This document shows, piece by piece, positions 55,682 through 64,000 of a stretch of DNA of 64,000 nt. Below the pieces are notes generated by a model that worked only from the letters and a program-made list of their open reading frames with translations, was not told the origin of the DNA and did not search any database. Source of the stretch: Ancylomarina subtilis (lineage in GTDB: Bacteria > Bacteroidota > Bacteroidia > Bacteroidales > Marinifilaceae); NCBI RefSeq assembly GCF_004217115.1, contig NZ_SHKN01000002.1:310001-374000 (forward strand), written 5' to 3'. Positions within the stretch are counted from its first letter, which is position 1, and each line of letters starts with the position of its first letter. A program made the translations under genes and the position numbers.

Positions 55682-56368
55682 ATGATAACAATATTATTAA
55701 ATCTTCTTTTTGTGTTTTCATTATTTGTTAATGGTTATTCTCAAAAGTATAACCTACCAATAGACTCAAATGGAAATATTGTCTTCAAAGAGGTAATTAA
55801 TAGTAATCTGTCAAAAAGCAAGCTCTATTCAAACGCCCAGGAATGGATTGCAAAAACATTTGGGGATTATAAAAAAGTGATTCAATTCGAAGACGAAGTG
55901 AATGGAAAATTAATATTGAAAGGGGTAAATAATGTTAAGCATTTTGTTGAAGTGCATATAGCTGGAATTCATATAATAAATAGAGAAACAATTAAGTTTA
56001 CATTAACCATTGAGTGTAAAGAAAATAGATACAGATATATAATGGATAATATTGTTGTGTCCTTACATAATGATGGAGAGACTTGGGACAGTTCAATTTT
56101 TGAAAGAATAAATGATATTAAATCGTCAAAAAATAAGATTGAAAGACTTAATCAAGAATTGGAGGATTTAAAAAAGATAGACACATCGTCTTATAAAAGA
56201 AAGCAGTTGAAAAGGTACCACTGCGATGTGAGCAATATAGAGAAACAAATAAAATACGCAACTTCAGGGATAGAAAGCAATACTAAATTTATTGATTCTG
56301 AATTGGAGGCAATAAACACAATATTACCATCACTTAAAATTGCAATGTCAAAAAAAGATGATTTCTAA
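55682..56368 (+). CDS. DUF4468-like secreted protein
   Basis: A 228-residue protein with a signal peptide (LLNLLFVFSLFVNGYS). The region LPIDSNGNIVFKEVINSN through the DNIVVSLH strand resembles DUF4468, a TBP-like fold common in secreted Bacteroidota proteins. The C-terminal third (RINDIKSSKNKIERLNQELEDLKK) is a coiled coil, longer than in most members. Function unknown. Confidence 0.7.
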   Translation: MITILLNLLFVFSLFVNGYSQKYNLPIDSNGNIVFKEVINSNLSKSKLYSNAQEWIAKTFGDYKKVIQFEDEVNGKLILKGVNNVKHFVEVHIAGIHIINRETIKFTLTIECKENRYRYIMDNIVVSLHNDGETWDSSIFERINDIKSSKNKIERLNQELEDLKKIDTSSYKRKQLKRYHCDVSNIEKQIKYATSGIESNTKFIDSELEAINTILPSLKIAMSKKDDF

Positions 56369-56429
56369 TAAGGGAATATATTCATGCTTTGTAGGTGTCT
56401 GCAAACCAATAATCCTGGATAAATGAAAT

Positions 56430-56990
56430 ATGTCAGACAAATTTAAAGGACAATACAGAATAGAATCTGCTCGTTTGCAAAATTGGGATTATTCGAATGC
56501 CGGCATGTATTTTATAACTATCTGTACGGCGAATCGGGAGCCTTTTTTTGGAAATATCAGGAATGGGCTGATGCAATTGTCTGAAATAGGGAAATTGGCT
56601 GAAATATATTGGCATGAAATCCCATTGCATTTTCCATTTGCAGCCATCGATGAATTTGTTGTGATGCCCGACCATATTCATGGTATTATCATTATCAGTA
56701 AGCAGGATGATAATGGATTGTGTTCTGATAGAGACGCGATTAATCGCGTCTGTACGGATGTAGGAGGCGTTACAGGCATTAAAAATCCGATGTTATCGGA
56801 TAATTTATCGAGAATCGTCAGATGGTATAAAGGCCGAGTATCGTTTGAATCGAGAAAAATTCATGTCGATTTCATGTGGCAATCGCGATTTTATGATCAT
56901 ATCATTCGAAATGATGAAGCCCTGCAAAGAATCAGAAATTATATTCGAAATAATCCGTTAAAATGGTCGGGAAATCAGCAAGGCGATTAA
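56430..56990 (+). CDS. REP-associated tyrosine transposase (RAYT)
   Basis: A 186-residue Y1/HUH transposase domain protein. The N-terminal SARLQNWDYSNAGMYFITICTANRE is typical of Bacteroidota RAYTs. The HUH pair is His82/His84 in VMPDHIHGIII, and the nucleophile is probably Tyr171 in RNYIRNNPLKW. Such enzymes nick single-stranded REP palindromes. Unusually, a perfect 20-base palindrome of the REP type lies inside the gene (about residues 101-107), and a shorter version overlaps the stop codon. It appears intact. Confidence 0.88.
   Translation: MSDKFKGQYRIESARLQNWDYSNAGMYFITICTANREPFFGNIRNGLMQLSEIGKLAEIYWHEIPLHFPFAAIDEFVVMPDHIHGIIIISKQDDNGLCSDRDAINRVCTDVGGVTGIKNPMLSDNLSRIVRWYKGRVSFESRKIHVDFMWQSRFYDHIIRNDEALQRIRNYIRNNPLKWSGNQQGD
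56732..56751. repeat. REP-like palindrome inside the RAYT gene
   Basis: AGACGCGATTAATCGCGTCT is a perfect 20-base palindrome of the kind that RAYT enzymes recognise. Here it is translated as part of the protein. Confidence 0.7.
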
Positions 56991-56994
56991 TCGC
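56983..56994. repeat. Short REP-like palindrome at the RAYT stop codon
   Basis: GCGATTAATCGC is the 12-base core of the internal palindrome and contains the stop codon (TAA at 56988-56990). Confidence 0.6.
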
Positions 56995-57019
56995 GTTTGT
57001 AATGGATCAGCATATAAAA

Positions 57020-57058
57020 AAAACAGCCAGCTCGATAGGTCGAACTGGCTGTTTTTTC
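57020..57058. terminator. Bidirectional terminator between RAYT and rnfA
   Basis: AAAACAGCCAG at 57020-57030 pairs with CTGGCTGTTTT at 57045-57055, extended inward by TCG/CGA. It is A/T-flanked on both sides. Confidence 0.85.
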
Positions 57059-57151
57059 TTGTGTGCGCAGGGCACGATCATATGGGGATTTAGGTTATTT
57101 CTGAAACGAGGTACGAATATAGTACAATATTTTAAATAACCTAGTTTTTTG

Positions 57152-57724
57152 TTAAACAATTCCGGAGAATCCCATAAAGGCCATTGCAAGTAAACCTGCT
57201 ACAATTAGCGCTGCGGGTGTTCCTTTCATTCCTTTAGGCAGATCAATTAGATCCAGATGTTCGCGAATACCGGCAAATAATACAAGAGCTAAACCAAAAC
57301 CAATGGCAGTTGCCCCTGAGAATACAACGGCTTCTAAAAGGTTGTAATCTTTCTGAATGGTCATGATGGCTACACCCAAAATGGCACAGTTTGTTGTGAT
57401 CAGCGGAAGAAATACACCCAAAGCCTGATAGAGTGGAGGACTTACTTTTTTAAGGATGATCTCAACCAATTGCACCAATGCCGCAATAATCAAAATAAAG
57501 GTGATGGTTTGCATAAAACCGATACCAAAGGCATCCAATACAAATTTTTGAATCAGGTAAGTCACGATAGTCGCCAATATCATAACAAAGGTTACGGCTC
57601 CTGTCATCCCTACGGCTGTTGATATTTTTTTCGATACCCCAAGGAATGGACAAATTCCAAGGAATTGTGCCAATACAACGTTATTAACGAATATGGCTGA
57701 TATAATAATTAAAATATATTCCAT
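57152..57724 (-). CDS. rnfA: Rnf complex membrane subunit RnfA
   Basis: A 190-residue protein with six membrane segments. [20 protein letters not shown] near the N terminus and [14 protein letters not shown] in the middle hold the cysteines that bind a shared membrane [2Fe-2S] cluster with RnfE. It belongs to the Rnf ferredoxin:NAD+ oxidoreductase, which pumps Na+ or H+. Last gene of the operon, 12 bases after rnfE. Confidence 0.96.
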   Translation of the reverse strand: MEYILIIISAIFVNNVVLAQFLGICPFLGVSKKISTAVGMTGAVTFVMILATIVTYLIQKFVLDAFGIGFMQTITFILIIAALVQLVEIILKKVSPPLYQALGVFLPLITTNCAILGVAIMTIQKDYNLLEAVVFSGATAIGFGLALVLFAGIREHLDLIDLPKGMKGTPAALIVAGLLAMAFMGFSGIV

Positions 57725-57736
57725 GATTAGTTCTCC

Positions 57737-58321
57737 TTAAGCTTTTCTTAATCGGTTAATAATTGCAATCAGATAACCCAATGCCAGGAAAGCACCTGGT
57801 GCCAGGACAAATACTAGCATGCCATAATTTTCGTTGAATATGCTGATGCCGAAAACTTTTCCGCTACCCAACAATTCACGAACCGATCCTAAAATTGTTA
57901 ATGCCATAGCGAACCCCAGTCCCATTCCTGCACCATCGATAATAGAAGGTATAATCTTGTTTTTTGAAGCAAAGGCTTCTGCACGTCCCAATACAATACA
58001 GTTTACTACAATCAGAGGAATAAACACACCCAATTGTTCGTGTAGAGCTGGTACGAAACCTGCCATTACCAAATCAACCATGGTAACAAAAGAGGCGATG
58101 ATAACTATAAAAGAAGGAATCTTCACCTTATCTGGAATTTGATTACTTACTAAAGAGATAACTAAATTCGACATGATAAGAACGAAAGTTGTTGCCAAGC
58201 CCATTCCCATACCATTGATTGCCGATGAGGTGACACCCAATGTAGGACACATTCCAAGCAGCAGTACAAATACTGCATTCTCTTTGAAAAATCCTTTTGA
58301 AAAATTCTGCCAGTTATTCAT
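57737..58321 (-). CDS. rnfE: Rnf complex membrane subunit RnfE
   Basis: A 194-residue paralogue of RnfA with six membrane segments in inverted topology. FVLLLGMCPTLGVTSSAING and LIVVNCIVLGRAEAFA hold the conserved cysteines. The start overlaps rnfG by eight bases. Confidence 0.96.
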   Translation of the reverse strand: MNNWQNFSKGFFKENAVFVLLLGMCPTLGVTSSAINGMGMGLATTFVLIMSNLVISLVSNQIPDKVKIPSFIVIIASFVTMVDLVMAGFVPALHEQLGVFIPLIVVNCIVLGRAEAFASKNKIIPSIIDGAGMGLGFAMALTILGSVRELLGSGKVFGISIFNENYGMLVFVLAPGAFLALGYLIAIINRLRKA

Positions 58322-58931
58322 GACTTGTGTCCTCCTTCGTTTTGGTTTTCATATACTCGTTGTAACCCTTTTGTACGGCATCCAGAAATGCACGAGAGCT
58401 GATGGTTGCTGCTGTAATCGCATCAATATCTCCACCGTCTTTGCTCACAGTAAATTTTGTTGTGCCGGGGTTTTTATTGATAATACTGCTTTTTTGTTTG
58501 GCAGGATCTGTTGGCTTAAACCAAGTTCCCATTTTTGTACCCAAACCAGGTGTTTCCTTGTGTTCTAGTACCGAATAGTTATTAATTGTACCATCGGGTA
58601 GGAAACCGACCATAACCCAAACATAGCCAGCGAAACCTTGTGTAGTATAGGTTTTAACGGCTGTTCCAACCAGCTTACCCTCTTTAGTAGCAGGATAGAA
58701 TTCCAGTTTATCGCCACCAGGCATCTCTACTTCAGACATTTCGTCGCTAGGGTTGTTGTCGAAAGCAGGAACAACTTCTTTAATTGCTTTTAATTTTTTT
58801 GCCAGCTTAGCTGCGGCAATTGGTTCTTTGGTTAGTTCGTATAGTCCACCCAAAGCAGCTGATGCTACCAGTGTTATTATAAACAACACCAGAACCATAT
58901 TTGTAAATGTAGATTCTTTTTTACCAGCCAT
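58314..58931 (-). CDS. rnfG: Rnf complex FMN subunit RnfG
   Basis: A 205-residue protein with one N-terminal membrane segment and an FMN-binding domain. The flavin is attached to a Thr in the TAATISS motif (DAITAATISSRAF near residue 175). GFAGYVWVMVGF and ETPGLGTKM are typical of the domain. It passes electrons on the outer side of the membrane. Two bases separate it from rnfD. Confidence 0.95.
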   Translation of the reverse strand: MAGKKESTFTNMVLVLFIITLVASAALGGLYELTKEPIAAAKLAKKLKAIKEVVPAFDNNPSDEMSEVEMPGGDKLEFYPATKEGKLVGTAVKTYTTQGFAGYVWVMVGFLPDGTINNYSVLEHKETPGLGTKMGTWFKPTDPAKQKSSIINKNPGTTKFTVSKDGGDIDAITAATISSRAFLDAVQKGYNEYMKTKTKEDTSHE

Positions 58932-58933
58932 GA

Positions 58934-59929
58934 TTATTTCCTTTTTTCGCCGAAACGCTTAGGTTTAACAGATACATTAATTAGTGGTACAAATCCATTC
59001 ATAATAAGAATTGCGAATGATACCCCTTCCGGGTAAGCTCCGAATACACGAATCACAACGGTTAGAATACCAATACCAATACCGTAGATGATCATCCCTT
59101 TGTTTGACATAGGCGAGGTCACATAATCGGTTGCCATAAAAATAGCTCCTAATAATAAACCACCTGTTAGGATATGAAAAGCCGGACCTGCGTAGGCCTC
59201 AGGATTTGATAAGTTTAAAATTCCTGAGAAGATTGCTACAGTTGCAATGACTGAAACAGGAATATGCCAAGTGATGATTTTTTTAACCAACATGTAGATT
59301 AGCCCAAGGACAAGTGCTGCTCCGGCAACTTCCCCTAGTGAACCACCCATGTTTCCAAGGAACATATCCATACTGGATGGTAGTTTTGCCATCAAATCAG
59401 TTAATGAATCCCCTTTGTTTAAACCTTCTTTGATGATTGCTAAAGGTGTTGCACCTGTAGCAGCATCGAAATAGGAGGTTTCAAAACCAAGAGCTTTAGG
59501 CCAGGATGTCATCTGAACAGGGAAGGAGATTAATAGGAAAACACGTCCCACAAGTGCAGGGTTGAATACGTTGTTTCCCAATCCTCCAAAGGTCATTTTA
59601 CCTACGCCAATTGCAACCAATGCACCAATAATAATGATCCAGATTGGAAGGTTGGCTGGCATGTTAAAGGCCAGAAGAATACCTGTGATTAAAGCAGAAC
59701 CATCTTTAATAGTAGGTTCTACATTAAGTAAATATTTTTGGATTAAGAATTCGAATAGGTAGCATGATGCAACGGCAGTAAGGGTTACAACAAGGGCACC
59801 CATTCCAAAGTAATAGAAGGATAATAATAGAGCCGGAAGCATCGCGAAAACCACACCATACATGTTTTTTTGTATGGAATCGCCACTGTGTATGTGTGGC
59901 GATGGAGCGACAAGTACTTTGGTGTTCAT
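58934..59929 (-). CDS. rnfD: Rnf complex membrane flavoprotein RnfD
   Basis: A 331-residue protein with about nine or ten membrane segments. The covalent FMN site is in the TGATPLAIIKEG stretch near residue 160. PHIHSGDSIQKNMYGVVFAMLPAL and NPALVGRVFLL are family signatures. Upstream lie 111 bases without a gene, larger than other gaps in the operon. Confidence 0.96.
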   Translation of the reverse strand: MNTKVLVAPSPHIHSGDSIQKNMYGVVFAMLPALLLSFYYFGMGALVVTLTAVASCYLFEFLIQKYLLNVEPTIKDGSALITGILLAFNMPANLPIWIIIIGALVAIGVGKMTFGGLGNNVFNPALVGRVFLLISFPVQMTSWPKALGFETSYFDAATGATPLAIIKEGLNKGDSLTDLMAKLPSSMDMFLGNMGGSLGEVAGAALVLGLIYMLVKKIITWHIPVSVIATVAIFSGILNLSNPEAYAGPAFHILTGGLLLGAIFMATDYVTSPMSNKGMIIYGIGIGILTVVIRVFGAYPEGVSFAILIMNGFVPLINVSVKPKRFGEKRK

Positions 59930-60040
59930 ATATTTTAAAAATTAAAAGGTTTAAAGTATAAAGGTTAAAGTGAAAAAGTTTTAAAATAAAGGAATTGAAG
60001 GGTGATATGTTTTAACCTTTCTGTCCTTTATCCTTTAACC

Positions 60041-61369
60041 TTATTTTCTACTTCGCATGATTTGACCAACTTTCCCTTTCCCCAAGCGGATGTAATCCAA
60101 CAGTGGTCGGGTTGCAGGACATGTGAAACTACAAGAACCACACTCAATACAGTCCATTATGGCATCTTTTTCAAGTCTCTCGTATTCTTTTTTGTCAGCC
60201 AAAACCATAAGCAGATAGGGCTCCAATCCCATAGGACATACTGAAACACATTTCCCGCAACGGATACAGGCTTTGGTAGCTTTACGCGCTGTTTCTTCCT
60301 GAGCTAATAAGAGTAAACCCGAGCTTCCTTTGGTTAAAGGGACATCAATACTAACCAATGCTTTTCCCATCATTGGACCCCCACCAACAATTTTAGCCGT
60401 ATCTTCGGGTAAGCCACCAGCTGCTTCAATAATGTCGCTAACAGGTGTTCCAACTCGGAATTTCCAGTTTGATGGATTTTTTAATGATTTACCAGTGATG
60501 GTTGCCACACGTTCGAACAAGGGCTTGTTCTTTTGAACAGCTTCGTAAACGGCAAATGCAGTTCCTACGTTTTGGACTACGGCACCCACTTCAATTGGAA
60601 GGGCTCCTGAAGGCACTTCACGGTTCATGGTCGCAGAAATCAATTGTTTTTCACCACCCTGTGGGTATTGTGTTTTTAAAGGACAAACCTCAATACCTGA
60701 ATATTTTGTTGCTACTTGAGTCATGTGAGCGATGGCATCGGGCTTGTTGTTTTCAATACCGATGATGGCTTTTTTAACATCAAGCGCTTTCATTAGAATC
60801 TCGGTTCCAACCATAATTTCATCCGCTTTTTCAAGCATCACTCTGTGGTCAGAAGTTAAATAAGGCTCACACTCAACCGCATTGATAATAAGAACCTCAG
60901 CTGTTTTGCCAGGAGGTACTGATAGTTTCACATGAGCAGGGAAGGTTGCACCACCAAGGCCAACAATACCTGCATCACCAACACGTTTGATAATTTCTTC
61001 TTTGGTGAGAGCAATTTCTGTTACTAAATCTTCGCTTCTGTCGATGTGCTCCAACCATTCGTCGCCTTCTACCTTAATGATGATAGATGTACGACGGAAT
61101 CCTGTAGCATCCATAACATCGTCAACCTTAAATACCGTTCCCGATACTGAAGAGTGAATGTTGGCAGATACAAAACCTGACGCTTGAGCAATAACTTGAC
61201 CCACTTTAACCACATCACCTTTTTTGACAATGGCTTTGGCAGGTGCACCAATATGTTGAGCAATTGGAATCGTCGCTATTTGGGGAATTGGCAATTCTTG
61301 GATTGCACTGTTGGCAGAAAGTTTATTTTCTTCCGGATGAATACCCCCTATTGAAAATGTTTTTAACAC
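60041..61369 (-). CDS. rnfC: Rnf complex NADH-binding subunit RnfC
   Basis: A 442-residue peripheral subunit with FMN/NADH-binding regions (GLGGATFPAHVKL, GGGPMMGKAL) and two [4Fe-4S] motifs (CIRCGKCVSVCPMGLEP, CIECGSCSFTCPATRPL). It begins at GTG: a strong AGGAGG lies seven bases upstream and the protein MLKTFSIGGIHPEENK aligns with family starts. It sits 15 bases after rnfB. Confidence 0.96.
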   Translation of the reverse strand: MLKTFSIGGIHPEENKLSANSAIQELPIPQIATIPIAQHIGAPAKAIVKKGDVVKVGQVIAQASGFVSANIHSSVSGTVFKVDDVMDATGFRRTSIIIKVEGDEWLEHIDRSEDLVTEIALTKEEIIKRVGDAGIVGLGGATFPAHVKLSVPPGKTAEVLIINAVECEPYLTSDHRVMLEKADEIMVGTEILMKALDVKKAIIGIENNKPDAIAHMTQVATKYSGIEVCPLKTQYPQGGEKQLISATMNREVPSGALPIEVGAVVQNVGTAFAVYEAVQKNKPLFERVATITGKSLKNPSNWKFRVGTPVSDIIEAAGGLPEDTAKIVGGGPMMGKALVSIDVPLTKGSSGLLLLAQEETARKATKACIRCGKCVSVCPMGLEPYLLMVLADKKEYERLEKDAIMDCIECGSCSFTCPATRPLLDYIRLGKGKVGQIMRSRK

Positions 61370-61384
61370 TGATTGTCCTCCTAT

Positions 61385-62320
61385 TTATTTGTTATCAGAT
61401 GTTCCGTTCTTAGTCTCTTCGCTTTTTTCTGCTTTTTCAACTGTAGGCTTTGCTACAGGTTTCACTGTTTCAGCAGTTGGCTTATCGGCTGGCTTTTCCT
61501 TACGTGGAGGAAAGTTTAGCTCATGAATAGCTTGTGTTGGGCAAACCACAACACATTTGCGACACAATTTACACTTATTGTAGTCGATATAAGCCAAGTT
61601 GTTTTCAAGCGTAATAGCATCGAATGGGCATTCCTTCACACATTTCCCACAACCAATACAAGCCACAGAACATGCTTTTTTAGCCACACCACCTTTATCT
61701 TTGTTCACACATGAAACAAAAATACGACGGCTCTTAGGGCCTTTCTTTCTTAGTTCAATGATGCTGTTTGGACAGGCTTTTACACAAGCCCCACATGACA
61801 CACACTTGTCTTCGATAATAACAGGCAATCCTGTTTCTTTATCCATATACATGGCATCGAAGTTACAAGCATCCACACATTCGCCTAATCCCAAGCAACC
61901 ATATTGGCAACCTGTATCTCCAGAGTAAAGAGAAGCTGCAATGGTACAAGAAGCTGCGCCATCGTATACATTTGTTTTGGGACGGTTGTCACAAGTTCCG
62001 TTACAACGAACAACCGCAACTGTTGGGTCTGCTGCTTTTATTTCGTGTCCTAAAAGGGCACCAACGTGAGACATAACCGGAGCGCCACCAACCGGGCAGT
62101 TCATATTTGAAATGTCGTCGGCCTTAACCAGAGCTTCGGCAAAACCTCTACACCCCGGATAACCACAGCCCCCGCAGTTTGCTGCAGGCAATGCTTCTTC
62201 TACCTCGTCGATGCGAGGATCTTCGTATACTTTGAATTTTTGTGCTACAAAGTAAAGGATGATTGCAGCCGCAATTCCAATAGCACACAAAGCAATAATT
62301 GTGATAACTATAATGTTCAT
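61385..62320 (-). CDS. rnfB: Rnf complex ferredoxin-accepting subunit RnfB
   Basis: A 311-residue protein with an N-terminal membrane anchor. A [4Fe-4S] motif (ANCGGCGYPGCRGFAE...NCPVGG) is followed by ferredoxin-type clusters at CGLGECVDAC, CVSCGACVKACP, CIGCGKCVKECP and CKLCRKCVVVCP. It takes electrons from reduced ferredoxin. The C-terminal tail (KPTAETVKPVAKPTVEKAE) is Pro/Lys/Glu-rich and disordered, an addition seen in some Bacteroidota. Confidence 0.96.
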   Translation of the reverse strand: MNIIVITIIALCAIGIAAAIILYFVAQKFKVYEDPRIDEVEEALPAANCGGCGYPGCRGFAEALVKADDISNMNCPVGGAPVMSHVGALLGHEIKAADPTVAVVRCNGTCDNRPKTNVYDGAASCTIAASLYSGDTGCQYGCLGLGECVDACNFDAMYMDKETGLPVIIEDKCVSCGACVKACPNSIIELRKKGPKSRRIFVSCVNKDKGGVAKKACSVACIGCGKCVKECPFDAITLENNLAYIDYNKCKLCRKCVVVCPTQAIHELNFPPRKEKPADKPTAETVKPVAKPTVEKAEKSEETKNGTSDNK

Positions 62321-62325
62321 TGTTT

Positions 62326-62751
62326 TTAGATATTTACAATTTTATGTATAGTGAATGAAAACGTTTTCTTTAGTTTGTCTTTAAAAAAGTAGAGCAAACC
62401 GTAATAGGGTATTAAGATACCCAAAGCCAACAAGCCACTTGTTAGTTCATTGGTAAATGCCGAAGCTATAAACAGAGTAATAAGAACTATAATAAAGGGC
62501 AACACATAGGCTAATACAAGAGCCAGCCAACCTAACGATTCGCTATAAACCACTTTAACTTGTTCACCCATTTCGAAAGATTTGCTGTAGTCGATGATAT
62601 CGATCTCTTTCTCTTTCATATCGGACATGGAGCAAGCCGATTGGGCATGACATCCAGAGCAAGCCGATACATTAAGTATGCTGACTGTAATCTTTTCGTC
62701 TTTTATCTGAGTGATAATACCGACGTGATCTATTTGCTTATTGTTCTGCAT
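62326..62751 (-). CDS. rseC: RseC/MucC family protein
   Basis: A 141-residue protein with the Cys-rich SACSGCHAQSACSMSDMKEKE motif near residue 30 and two membrane segments. RseC proteins accompany Rnf/Rsx operons and take part in reducing SoxR or modulating the envelope response. Here it leads the rnf operon, six bases before rnfB. Confidence 0.88.
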   Translation of the reverse strand: MQNNKQIDHVGIITQIKDEKITVSILNVSACSGCHAQSACSMSDMKEKEIDIIDYSKSFEMGEQVKVVYSESLGWLALVLAYVLPFIIVLITLFIASAFTNELTSGLLALGILIPYYGLLYFFKDKLKKTFSFTIHKIVNI

Positions 62752-63001
62752 GTAGTAGTCTCACTGTTTAGTTGTGTGATTTTAACTAAAATTCAAGTCT
62801 GGATATTTGTGTTGTATCTGTTTGGTTTATATTTAATTAACCAGGTATGATGAGCAGTGAAATATCCATATTTTTTAATCTCACACCAGCAAAAATAACA
62901 CTTTAGGTTAGATAGCATTAGGGGGCTGGTTTATTTATTATTTGTTTAAATAGAGGGACTTCACTCGTTTTGTAAACTAGAGATTGCAATTTTTCATCTA
63001 T

Positions 63002-63016
63002 CTGTGTTGAACACAG
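63002..63016. promoter_or_regulatory. Inverted repeat CTGTGTT-G-AACACAG
   Basis: A perfect 7-bp inverted repeat with a one-base centre, 250 bases before rseC. It could be an operator, but it is far from the gene. Confidence 0.25.
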
Positions 63017-63220
63017 TCTGTTTGCTGGATTACAGAAATAAATCATTATTTTTTGATTTCAAAAAAAGCATTTTCAATTTAGAATGATTTTAAGATAAAA
63101 TGTTTGTTGCAGACCTCATTTAATCATTGTTATCTATTCGTTTTGATTGTTCTGCCTGACTATTTGCAAATGAGGGGTGATGGTATCCTGTTTAAAATTA
63201 GTAAGTTGATTTGTATGGAA

Positions 63221-63257
63221 AACAAAAACGGAATTTACACAAGGCAAATTCCGTTTT
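63221..63257. terminator. Bidirectional terminator, 12-bp stem
   Basis: AAAACGGAATTT at 63225-63236 pairs perfectly with 63246-63257. On the minus strand it is followed by a T-rich run, closing the last gene of the window. Confidence 0.85.
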
Positions 63258-63276
63258 AAAGTCGTTGATCGTGGTG

Positions 63277-64000
63277 TTAGAAATTGAACCTTAGAGCCAC
63301 ATAGGGCATCACTGAATTGTCAATTTTGTAGTTGCCATCTTCTTTTTCTATCCAAGCCCAACGGTAGTCTACCCCGGTATAAAGAAATGGATTGATTTTA
63401 TAAGCAAAACGCATCACTGCTAATGAGTTCTCATCAAACTTGAATGCATCGTCTAGCTTGGTTAGATTTCCTTTACTATAACTTCCTTCAATCAGAATTT
63501 TATCGAAAAGGTCTTTGGTTCTTAGGTGAAGTTGCATGAAAGCAGGTGATGTTTCGTTTATGTCATCTGGTAGCAGAAGATTTCCACCTATGATGATTTT
63601 ATCAAGAATGCTTGCATTCAATGAGCCATAAATACCTTCTTGTTTTTCGGCTCTGCCCAATTGAGCAATTTTAGCATCTTTATTCAATTCATACATGGCA
63701 TCGAAGAATTGTGGCATGTAATTGTCGCTATACCATAGTCTCTCGATACGCGCATTTAATTTAAACAGGTTGCCAATGATCTTCATGTTTGCATTCAGAC
63801 CGATACCCATTCCTGTACCACTATCGTAATTTGCCAGTGTTTCAGGGGCAGCAAAATAGGTTTTTAAACTATCCGATTCAACTTTTCTTAATTTGCTGTA
63901 GTGAGCATACCATCCTAAATTGAACACTGATGAGTTCACAAGGGTAATTCCCATATCGACACTCCAGGCATTCATACCATCTTTAAGAAAGTGGTTGATA
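63277..64000 (-). CDS. Outer-membrane beta-barrel-type protein, truncated by window edge
   Basis: At least 240 residues, open past the right edge: the codons before the Met at 63975 read INHFLKDG without a stop. Alternating polar/aromatic strands (INPFLYTGVDYRWAWIEKE, SVMPYVALRFNF) and a C-terminal Phe indicate an outer-membrane barrel, probably a porin-like protein. The N-terminal part and signal peptide are outside the window. The terminal hairpin follows. Confidence 0.7.
   Translation of the reverse strand, partial: INHFLKDGMNAWSVDMGITLVNSSVFNLGWYAHYSKLRKVESDSLKTYFAAPETLANYDSGTGMGIGLNANMKIIGNLFKLNARIERLWYSDNYMPQFFDAMYELNKDAKIAQLGRAEKQEGIYGSLNASILDKIIIGGNLLLPDDINETSPAFMQLHLRTKDLFDKILIEGSYSKGNLTKLDDAFKFDENSLAVMRFAYKINPFLYTGVDYRWAWIEKEDGNYKIDNSVMPYVALRFNF

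Larger units (their letters stand above)
62752..63276. other. Intergenic region upstream of rseC-rnf
   Basis: 525 bases containing the rnf promoter region on one side and the terminator of the last gene on the other. CTGTGTTGAACACAG at 63002-63016 is a 15-base inverted repeat. No gene was seen. Confidence 0.4.

Overview
The window looks like a chromosomal segment of an AT-rich marine Bacteroidota, most likely of the Marinilabiliales/Marinifilaceae type (inference). The evidence is a type IX secretion C-terminal sorting domain, promoter elements of the Bacteroidota TAnnTTTG form, a split 5'-nucleotidase pair, a complete Rnf complex headed by RseC, an NhaD Na+/H+ antiporter, and an anaerobic (ThiH-type) thiamine pathway. 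I saw no rRNA, tRNA or CRISPR array.

Layout. 1-9.6 kb: tRNA modification (MnmD), MATE exporter, DNA polymerase IV, two-gene 5'-nucleotidase, CDF metal transporter, DMT transporter, XRE/S24 repressor divergent from an aldehyde dehydrogenase. 9.6-16.9 kb: a tandem pair of small membrane paralogues, glyA, a TSUP permease, an exbB-exbD-tonB operon and nhaD. 17-23.8 kb: tamB divergent from tsaD, a PH-like membrane protein and a CYTH protein. 23.9-34.3 kb: a signalling block with a giant hybrid histidine kinase, a second hybrid kinase, CheR and CheB in one tightly packed operon, a TPR/pseudo-peptidase protein and a Cache-PAS kinase. 34.6-44.6 kb: TfoX-C and DUF2007 proteins, then an unusual trio: a phage-tail-collar (MdpB-like) protein, a periplasmic-binding-protein fold without signal peptide, and a 2359-residue Calx-beta/cadherin adhesin exported by T9SS.

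44.7-51.1 kb: thiamine operon thiS-thiE(double)-thiG-thiH-thiF-thiC on the minus strand, preceded by two TPP riboswitch aptamers in tandem, one with a very long P3 arm. 51.2-57.0 kb: accessory stretch with a small Myb-like protein, a lipoprotein/PepSY pair, an unrecognised helical protein of higher GC, a striking array of RACATG motifs at 20-bp period arranged as two divergent halves (53946-54183), three poorly known secreted or membrane proteins, and a RAYT transposase carrying its own REP-like palindrome. 57.1-62.8 kb: rseC-rnfBCDGEA, a Na+/H+-pumping ferredoxin:NAD+ oxidoreductase. 63.3-64 kb: a truncated outer-membrane-type protein.

The best candidate for something undescribed is the 20-bp-period RACATG array with its neighbouring gene. 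The tandem TPP leader and the collar/binding-protein/adhesin trio come next.
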